DNA of 64,000 nucleotides from Tenebrio molitor (taxonomy: Eukaryota; Arthropoda; Insecta; Coleoptera; Tenebrionidae). The stretch lies in NCBI RefSeq assembly GCF_963966145.1, contig NC_091054.1, forward strand, positions 12,214,001-12,278,000, written 5' to 3'. The number at the start of each line of letters is the position of its first letter. Positions within the stretch are counted from its first letter, which is position 1. The notes below the pieces were generated by a model. That model searched no databases and was not told the DNA's origin. It worked only from the letters and a program-made list of their open reading frames with translations. Below are positions 57,360-64,000 of this stretch, piece after piece. The position numbers and the translations under genes were made by a program.

Positions 57360-57578
57360 CAGTTGGCTTCAAAAAAAACGGGAAATGAAATTTGACCTAA
57401 TGTGAATTGGAAATTTAATTTGTCAATTTATGTCAATTTGTCTGTTTGACAGTAGTATTTCTGACACATAAGTGCAGTTTTTTAACCTAAATTCTAAAAG
57501 GCCGTTTCAAAGTATAAAAATTAATAAAATCTGACAGAACTTTTTCTGACAGTTCCCGTTTTTTTTTGAAGCCAACCG
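57360..57578. mobile_element. 219-bp MITE, CAGTTGGCTTC ends
   Basis: CAGTTGGCTTCAAAAAAAAC and the complement CGGTTGGCTTCAAAAAAAAA, both leading into GGGAA, with TA flanks. Confidence 0.85.
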
Positions 57579-58124
57579 TATTAAGAACCTTAATTTTGAT
57601 TGTTGTGTCAATTTTGAAAATGTGAATGTCAGATTTACCAATAAAACATTCAAAAAGTTTTAAAAATTAGACAAATGGAATAGAACGAGGTTTTAATTAA
57701 TAAAAAATAGAAAATAAATAAATAAAAACTATAAACTTAATATTTTGTCATCGCGCATATTGACAAATTGTACTGTCGCGAACAAAGAAACTGGTCGTCA
57801 AAATCATGTTTTGACGCAATGGAAAATGCTCCATTGTAAAACGGTCGTAAAATCATAACCTATGTTGTATGACATTAATTGACATTAATTATTTAATTTT
57901 TTGACACTTTGTTGACGTGGGCATTACATAATCAGGCAGGGAAAAAGTTTTTATTTGTTACTAAATTGTAAACGTCATTTATTCGAACTGTCACTTGACG
58001 TTGAAAAGTCATTTTAACTGGCTAGTAGCGTTAAATTGACAGCAGACCAGTTATGAATTTAACAAGTTAGTAGAGAAATTTGAAATTTGGAAAGGATAGT
58101 AGCGTTTTTAACATTTGAACATTT

Positions 58125-59232
58125 TTATTTCTTTGTTTCATACAAATTAAAATTAAATGTACAATTAGAATTTCCGCTAATGTCGAACATTCCTGAAGCG
58201 GAAGTGAATTCGCTCGTCATTGGACAATTAATTGTAGAACCTCCCGAAGTGGAAGCCACATCTGTTGAGTTTCGTCCAGGAAACATTTTTTTCGCAATTT
58301 CAATTTTTTTATTGATAGAATCATCCACATAACCTTCCGCAATTCCACTACTTTTCCATCCTCCCACACGTTTTAGTGTCAAAATATCTCCACCTGCATC
58401 CACAACCATTGTTGCTGCTGATCGGCGAAATGAGTGACCTGTGTATAATTCAGGTTCTTGTAGCCCTAAGTATGTTGCAATTTTTTTCGGTACACCGCCA
58501 ATAGTGTGCTGGCCAACATTGAGGGAAATACATTTGCCATTACGGTAGGTTAAAAAGAAACGTAATTGGTCTGCTTGACGAGGACGAAGAGCTGCATATT
58601 TTCTGTACAAAACACAAGGTTGAAAACTGCAGTCCTCATCTGTGATCGTAAATCTCCTTGTTGTTAAATTCTTTGTATTCCGTAAAGTGACGATAATATA
58701 TTTCTCAACATCTTCACCGTCAACGAGAGAAGCTCGTCACACCGGCAAGCACCAAAAATTCCAAAAATTGTAATCACTTTATATAACAACCAATAGTCAT
58801 CAGGAGCTTCAACAAGAAATTTTTCCACTTGCTCTTTTGTTAAAACCCTTGCCTTCTTCGGCACGTAACGCTCATTCTTTCTCTTGAGAAAAGCAATTAC
58901 CTTATGAAATCTACAAATGTCAAGTTAAAATATCACTTTTTTGACAACGTCTGTAATAGGAAAACAAACCTGCGAACTTCAGCATTTTCTTTAATTTCCA
59001 GGCAGCTTTTTAACATGGACCATTTCGACCACAAAGAATTGGGGCTAAATTTGTCTGATAGTTGGTGAAGATACACCAAAAGAACGTCTTCCGTTACACC
59101 AGTTACGTTATTGTTTTTCTGCCAATTTTTAAATTCTTCATATTCTCGTTCATATCTTGCTAAAGACTTCGCTGGCAGTAAACTGGAAGCCACGTTTATA
59201 GCTTCCTTTTTGATTTCTTCTGGCACGTTCAT
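58125..59232 (-). pseudogene. Crypton-like tyrosine recombinase, one frameshift
   Basis: Minus-strand exons 59232-58970 and 58910-58125. It starts MNVPEEIKKEAINVASSLLP, then YEREYEEFKNWQK and VLLVYLHQLSDKFSPNSLWS, the N-terminal SAM-like DNA-binding half. A 59-base intron follows (AG|GTTTGTT...TTTGTAG). Exon 2 carries FGIFGACRCDELLSL (first catalytic Arg), GHSFRRSAATMVVDAGG (H-x-x-R box), VGGWKSSGIAEGYVDDS (nucleophile Tyr) and the tail MFPGRNSTDVAST. All active-site residues are present, but one base is missing near 58724 (SLT then EDVEKYIIV in the next frame), so this copy is probably inactive unless that is a sequence error. Related to Crypton and animal phage-integrase-like proteins. Confidence 0.8.
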
Positions 59233-59401
59233 TTGAGAAAAAATCTTGACGGAAATAAACAATTTGAACAAACGGCGCGTTGTCATAGTAATTGTACTTC
59301 TAAGGTTTCTGAGTTTTGAGCAATAATTTGGAAGAAAACAGAATTTGATCATTTTTAATTTTATTTAGTTGTTTACAATTTAGTAACAAATAAAATATTA
59401 T

Positions 59402-59512
59402 ACAAGACACGCCAGGTAACTGGTTTTACTGGCTCAAGGAGGTAACTGACTCGTCTTCGACTCGTCAGTTATATCCTCCATTCGCCAGTAAAAACCATTT
59501 TACCTGGCTTGT
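59402..59512. repeat. 111-bp fold-back palindrome
   Basis: AAGACACGCCAGGTAACTGG and TTTTACTGGC, mirrored by GCCAGTAAAAACCATTTTACC and TGGCTTGT (split into key words GCCAGTAAAAACC and TTACCTGGCTTG). The centre CGAGTC/GACTCG is also palindromic. Confidence 0.8.
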
Positions 59513-59712
59513 AATGTAAAATACTATAATTTGTGACAATCTAACCAAATTTTCAAATGACATTGACGACCAGAATTTTTTGCTCGCGACAGTAGACAAA
59601 TTTGACAACAATTTCATCATTCATGTGTGACAATTTAAATAAAGCATGATTTAGAGTATTTTTTTTTATATGACAGAAAAATGATGTCCAAAATTTAATG
59701 ATCGCAATAGTA

Positions 59713-59958
59713 CTATTCCGGACATGGAATCTTGGCCAACATTTTTTAGACATTTCTAAAAAAAATGATGTTAACCAATCATTAGTGTCATTAATAAATG
59801 ACAATTATTAAAAATCACTTTGAAGTTTTTATTCTGACATCAAAAAAGCAAGGAAATAGCATTATCGAGTCAAAAGTTGGGTTATATTCCATAAAGGCCA
59901 GTTCACACATATTTGTCAGTTAAATGTCAGTTGTGGCCAAAATTCCGTGTCCGGAATA
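59713..59958. mobile_element. 246-bp MITE, CTATTCCGGACA ends
   Basis: CTATTCCGGACATGGAATCT and the complement CTATTCCGGACACGGAATTT, both then (T)TGGCCA; TA at 59711-59712 and 59959-59960. It lies exactly at the inner edge of the right arm of the long inverted structure. Confidence 0.88.
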
Positions 59959-60300
59959 GTACCATGAAGGTATTAAAGTTAAATAGAAGTTTACTCAACA
60001 AGACAAACTCACCTTGTGCATAAAAATGGTGGTACAATTTTTCAACTACTGAAAAAGCAGACGATATTTGTCTGAAATCAGAATCAGTTATGAAGCAAAT
60101 AAGGAAATAGACATTTAACAAAGAGAGTTAAAAGCTACGATCATTGTTTTTGTCAAACCTGCGAGTCACGCTGACAGATCAGTTATCAAAACCAATACTC
60201 ACGCACTGTAACATTTTGAAGCTAAATCTGTTGTTGCTGTCTCATCTTTCCGCTTTTTCATTGAAACAACAGATAATGATGACGCGCAACACTAAAAGTA

Positions 60301-60813
60301 AAGTGTTGTTGTTTATAAAATTATTTTTAACAATAGTAATTTAATTAACTGATAGCAACTAATGTGAAAACATATGAAAACATGAGTCTGGAATTATTAT
60401 CCAAAATATACATTATCTGTTTCTAATATCTGGTTTAGTAAAAATATACTTACTCAGCTTTATTTATGTACTTATATCTAGTAAATGAACTGAATTAGTC
60501 AAACATTTTACTTTACATCTACATGTACATGTTTATTTATCTGCACATATATTTTGTGTAGAAATATTCAACTTTGCTTCAATTCCGAAATTTTTAAAAC
60601 AAAGAAGAAAATTTATCAGCCTATATTTATCTCCACTCAACATCAATTGCTTAATAACTGCGTCACGTCACGCTTAAATACATCAATCTTTCGTGAAGAC
60701 AACAGAGACAACCACTACATCTCTAGCTAATCACACACTTATTATATTCAGGTATTTTAGAATAATTATTATTACATTTCTTCAACACATCACATTATAT
60801 AATTTTTATTAGT
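60301..60813 (+). promoter_or_regulatory. 5' flank of second CYP9-like gene
   Basis: AT-rich. ACGTCACGCTTAAATACATCAATC near 60664 (GCTTAAATAC as a TATA-like box) lies about 140 bases before the start codon. No strong similarity to the flank of the first P450 was seen. Confidence 0.3.
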
Positions 60814-62570
60814 ATGGCTTGGATATTAATCACAATCGCGGTCTTGTCACTCGCCTATTGGCTACTAATTCGCCCTTACAAGTACTGGAGCAAAAGGGGT
60901 GTTGTCCAAGGAAAACCTCTTCCAATATTTGGCGATAACTGGGGTCCCGCCTTACGGCTACAATCCAACACTGCAATGGTTGAAATGTTATATAACATTG
61001 CTCCAAATGAAAGGCAAGTGACTTCTTCTTCCCATTACATTAATTAATATTTGTAATTCACAGATACTGCGGAATTTATCAGTTTATTACCCCAACACTG
61101 ATGTTACGAGATCCAGACTTGATCAAACAAATTACGATAAAAGATTTTGACCATTTCCTCGACCATAGAAGTTTAGTCCCCGAAGAGAGTGATCCGCTGT
61201 TCGGAAAGAATCTTTTTTCACTCACTGGGCAAAAGTGGAGAGATATGAGGTCCACTCTTAGCCCGGCTTTCACTAGTAGCAAGATGAAGTACATGTTTGA
61301 GCTCATTACAAAAAATGGTGAACAGTTTGCTCAACACTTTTTAAAACAGAACAAAGACTTGATCAAGATTGAGATGAAAGACACGTTCACTAGGTTCACT
61401 AATGACGTTATAGCGAGTACCGCTTTTGGAGTAGAATGCGATTCGCTGGGACAACCTGAAAATGAATTTTACATGATGGGAAGAGTAACCACAGACTTGA
61501 CTGGCATTTGGACCAACATCAAATTGATGGGTTACTTCTTGATGCCTCGACTGTGCAAGGTAGAACATGTTTTCACGAGTCCTATAACATCTTTTCATTC
61601 AATTTTTAGTTGTTGAGATTTAAACTGTTTGCTGACGAGGTGGGAATTTTTTTCAACAAACTGGTTAAGGAAAATATACAGAGCAGAGAAAAACACGGCA
61701 TTGTTAGACCAGACATGATTAACTTGCTAATGGAAGCTCGTAAAAATGGTTCATTGAAATATGAAGAATCTAATTCGGTTCCAGATGCAGGTTTTGCGAC
61801 AGTTCATGAATCAGAGATTGGAAAAACTCCAAAACAACATAAAATCCAGATTACTGACCAAGACATTACGTCACAAGCTCTCATCTTCTTTTTTGGAGGT
61901 TTCGACTCGGTGTCTTCACTGATGTGCTTTATGTCATACGAGCTAGGTGCCAATCCAGATGTTCAAGAGAAACTCCGGCAAGAAATTGACGAAACTTTGA
62001 AAAATTGTAACGGAAAACTAACATACGAAGCCTTGATGAACATGAAATACATGGACATGGTTACCTCGGGTAAAATTGATATGATTTGGGGTTATTGAAT
62101 ACAATTAATTCCTTATTGCTATTACAGAGACGTTGAGAAAGTGGCCGAACGCTCCAGCAATAGATCGAGTCTGCACTAAACCATATACCATCGAACCAAC
62201 ATCACCAAAAGAAAACCCTATTCATTTGGCAAAAAATGATATTCTTCTACTACCGATTTATGGGCTCCATAGAGATCCTAAATATTTTCCTGACCCAGAA
62301 CGGTTTGATCCTGAACGCTTCAGTGATGAAAACAAAAACACAATCAAGCCCTATAGTTATATTCCTTTTGGATCTGGACCCAGAAACTGCATCGGCTCGA
62401 GATTCGCTCTTCTTGAAGCGAAAACACTATTCTTTTATATTCTGGCAAATTTCGAAATTGTACCAACCGAAAAGACAAAAATACCGTTGGTGCTTTCGAA
62501 GCAGGGTTTCAACATGACTGCCGAGGGTGGTTTCTGGTTTGGATTTAAACGACGCACTCCTTCTAAATAA
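60814..62570 (+). CDS. cytochrome P450, CYP9-like, copy 2
   Basis: Four exons: 60814-61013, 61064-61559, 61610-62069 and 62128-62570; 532 residues. The first three exon lengths are identical to copy 1 (200, 496 and 460 bases). Intron 1 starts GC, not GT (GAAAG|GCAAGTG); the nearby GT would break the frame. Membrane anchor MAWILITIAVLSLAYWLL; helix C WRDMRSTLSPAFTSSKMK; I-helix GGFDS at 328-332, where copy 1 has AGFDT; ETLR (386-389); DPERF; FGSGPRNCIG with the haem Cys 473. Microsomal monooxygenase, probably xenobiotic metabolism by family. It shares orientation with copy 1 but is 9 kb away because of the inserted inverted structure. Confidence 0.93.
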
Positions 62571-62635
62571 TAATTTATACTCCACGTTTACTCAATATAC
62601 ATAAATTTTACCCAACTGCTTTACTCTTTTTTTTA

Positions 62636-63240
62636 CAGGGGTATTCACGAGTAATAATGGGCCTAATAACGTCCCGATGCAACCAAATAAACATATTTCT
62701 CAAACGAGTAGATACCAAATGTTTTTATTTTTTAATTAATCTTAGACTGCTTTTATTAAGACAATTTTCAGTTGTCATTACGTGACATCTATCATATATA
62801 TGCCGCTCACGATTATTTTAAACACGCAGGAGGCCGCGATATTTTTTTGTTAGATTGGCGTCAGGTCCTGTCATATGACGTTTCGTTTTTAAATATTCGC
62901 ATTGTTGTCAATTCCGTCATTAATTTAGTTAATAAGAATTTACCCAGAACTGCCCTACAGATATGTATGTTTCATTTCAATTACAATTTTACGATTATTG
63001 TTCCTAATGCGTTCAATTATTTAAAAAATGTAACAACTTGAGAGCAGAGTTCGGTTGAATTATAACCTAAAATAGATTTATTAAGACAAATCACAATATT
63101 GCCAACTAAAATGTCAGATTTTCATAGATAGTCCGAATTTGAAATAATCGTGAATGGTTTATATTTGTGTTTAAATAAAAATAACCTAAAAAATTTACAT
63201 TAATTTAGGTGTCAACTTCATGTCAAATTTTAAAAAATCT
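62636..63240. mobile_element. partial copy of the 27754 MITE family
   Basis: CAGGGGTATTCACGAGTAAT with TA before it, then AATGGGCCTAATAACGTCCC and TCAAACGAGTAGATACC as in the copy at 52903. Family interior words (TAACCTAAAAAATTTACATT, GTGTCAACTTCATGTCAAAT) resume at 63180 after about 270 bases of unrelated sequence (62800-63060), probably an insertion. The right end is missing. Confidence 0.65.
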
Positions 63241-63251
63241 AAAACCAACTA

Positions 63252-63595
63252 AAGTCCATTCAAAAATCAAAAAACCACCACCTGTTGCTTTAAGTTGGTA
63301 AAATTTAAAAAACCCTAGGTAGATATTTTTCCATGCTATGTTGGTAACTATAAATTATGATGACATTTATTTGATTCAAAATAAAATTCAATTGCTTTGA
63401 ATTTCGTTCATATTGTTTTATTAACAGCACGTTTCATTTAATTATTGATTCTTATTACTTTTACTTAAACATGCCCAGAAAAACATTTAACCTCAAAATT
63501 ACAAGTCTCACCAAATTTTACACTAGACAGCGTTGCCGATAGTAATTATCGAGGAAAATGCAACGTTGGTAGTTTTTTGATTTTTGAATGAACTT
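63252..63595. mobile_element. 344-bp MITE, AAGTCCATTCAAAAATC ends
   Basis: AAGTCCATTCAAAAATCAAA and the complement AAGTTCATTCAAAAATCAAA continue AAAC(C/T)ACCA..(C/G)TTGC; TA flanks at 63250-63251 and 63596-63597. Confidence 0.85.
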
Positions 63596-63688
63596 TATGT
63601 TTTATTTTTCTTTAAATAAATAAAGGGCATTCAAATAAATTTATATTTAGAGCAACCTATAGGTGTACGTTTTATAAAATATGATATA

Positions 63689-63895
63689 CAGGGTGTATTT
63701 TTAAAATGTGCCGAAATTTTACCTACGAGGTTGTTTGACAACGTAGAAGACTAAAAGCAATTAAAAAAAATTGTAGCTCAAAAAATAAATGTCATTTTAT
63801 TTTTTGACATAGAATTTTTTAAACATTTTTTCCGAGTTCTACATAAGCCAGTAGCTCGTGATTAAAATATCTGCACGTCTTTCAAAATCATCCTG
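63689..63895. mobile_element. 207-bp MITE-like element, CAGGGTGTATTTT ends
   Basis: CAGGGTGTATTTTTAAAATGTGC on the left (ends CAGGGTGTATTTTT) and the complement CAGGATGATTTTGAAAGACG on the right; TA outside both. The match is weaker than in the other elements. Confidence 0.5.
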
Positions 63896-64000
63896 TATAC
63901 GTACTACTTGCACACTTAGGTATAAGTACAAAATCAGTGAAGAAATTTTGATGTGGTTTTCGCTAATAATCAAAATATTCCTTCAACTTTAGTTATAGTG

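Larger units (their letters stand above)
57771..59594 (-). mobile_element. tyrosine recombinase element bounded by TIRs
   Basis: 1,824 bases. The left end TACTGTCGCGAACAAAGAAA and the complement of the right end TACTGTCGCGAGCAAAAAAT both continue CTGGTCGTCAA, giving inverted ends of about 31 bases. Outside lie GACAAATTG (left) and GACAAATTT (right), a possible 9-bp target duplication with one mismatch. The only gene is a tyrosine recombinase (58125-59232). An internally deleted relative sits at 53999-54238. A fold-back palindrome lies at 59402-59512, between the gene and the right end. Confidence 0.7.
54836..60298. mobile_element. long-armed inverted structure, ~660-bp arms, TA flanks
   Basis: Left arm 54836-55500. 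Its first 365 bases pair with 60298-59950 (CTTTTAGTGTTGCGCGTCAT ends, about 95% identical by eye). Its next 300 bases pair with 57293-56985 (GGATCGCAACATTCCAAGAA, CTTTAGCGTAAAGCAACATT). The right arm is therefore interrupted by 57294-59949, which includes the recombinase element. Both arms hold exon-like pieces: MKKRKDETATTDLASKCYSA with a GTGAGT donor, then QISSAFSVVEKLY after an acceptor. The loop 55500-56985 contains smaller elements. TA lies at 54834-54835 and 60299-60300. Confidence 0.7.

Noticed and set aside
1..64000. tRNA, rRNA and CRISPR-type features
   Set aside because: No cloverleaf with A and B boxes, no rRNA core motifs and no regularly spaced identical repeats were seen; CRISPR is not expected in a nuclear insect genome.

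Overview
The window looks like insect nuclear DNA, most likely from a beetle. It is AT-rich, with short GT-AG introns of about 45-70 bases. It carries insect chemoreceptors (three complete gustatory receptors and one odorant receptor), a pair of CYP9-type P450s, and insect transposon families: P/THAP, Tc1, DUF4817-type mariner-like, piggyBac and TTAA-target elements. A short (TCAGG)n stretch, the usual telomere unit of many beetles, fits this but proves nothing. No database search was possible; all assignments come from reading motifs, splice sites and internal repeats.

Layout. 1-7 kb: a complete-looking P-type transposon (1836-6735) with an 8-bp target duplication, an intact two-exon THAP transposase and nested insertions. 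7.5-15.2 kb: two six-exon secreted cysteine-rich genes on opposite strands, a DUF4817 transposon relic, a LINE relic, a gustatory receptor pseudogene and a complete gustatory receptor. 16.2-21.3 kb: two TTAA-flanked elements sharing one TTAA, the larger carrying a YqaJ-type nuclease relic. 21.3-26.9 kb: a tandem gustatory receptor array (two intact genes, one transposon-broken copy and an orphan upstream module). 27.2-31.3 kb: the third cysteine-rich gene and a seven-exon odorant receptor. 32-45 kb: transposon-dominated, with two LTR-like blocks, a TIR element with a helix-turn-helix gene fragment, and a MITE split by a 4.65-kb nest of Tc1, DUF4817 and MITE elements. 45.8-47.8 kb: a five-exon GNAT acetyltransferase with a leucine-rich-repeat gene on the other strand inside its second intron. 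50.1-62.6 kb: two four-exon CYP9-like genes flanking a long-armed inverted structure that contains a tyrosine recombinase bounded by terminal inverted repeats.

Host genes fall into environmental-interface families: taste and smell receptors, P450 detoxification and secreted cysteine-rich proteins, each expanded locally by duplication. The many TA-flanked MITEs (at least 20) and fold-back palindromes account for most of the remaining DNA. The most unusual items are the TIR-bounded tyrosine recombinase element with its internally deleted derivative, the P element, the adjoining TTAA elements with a paralogous near-empty site, and the nested LRR/GNAT gene pair.
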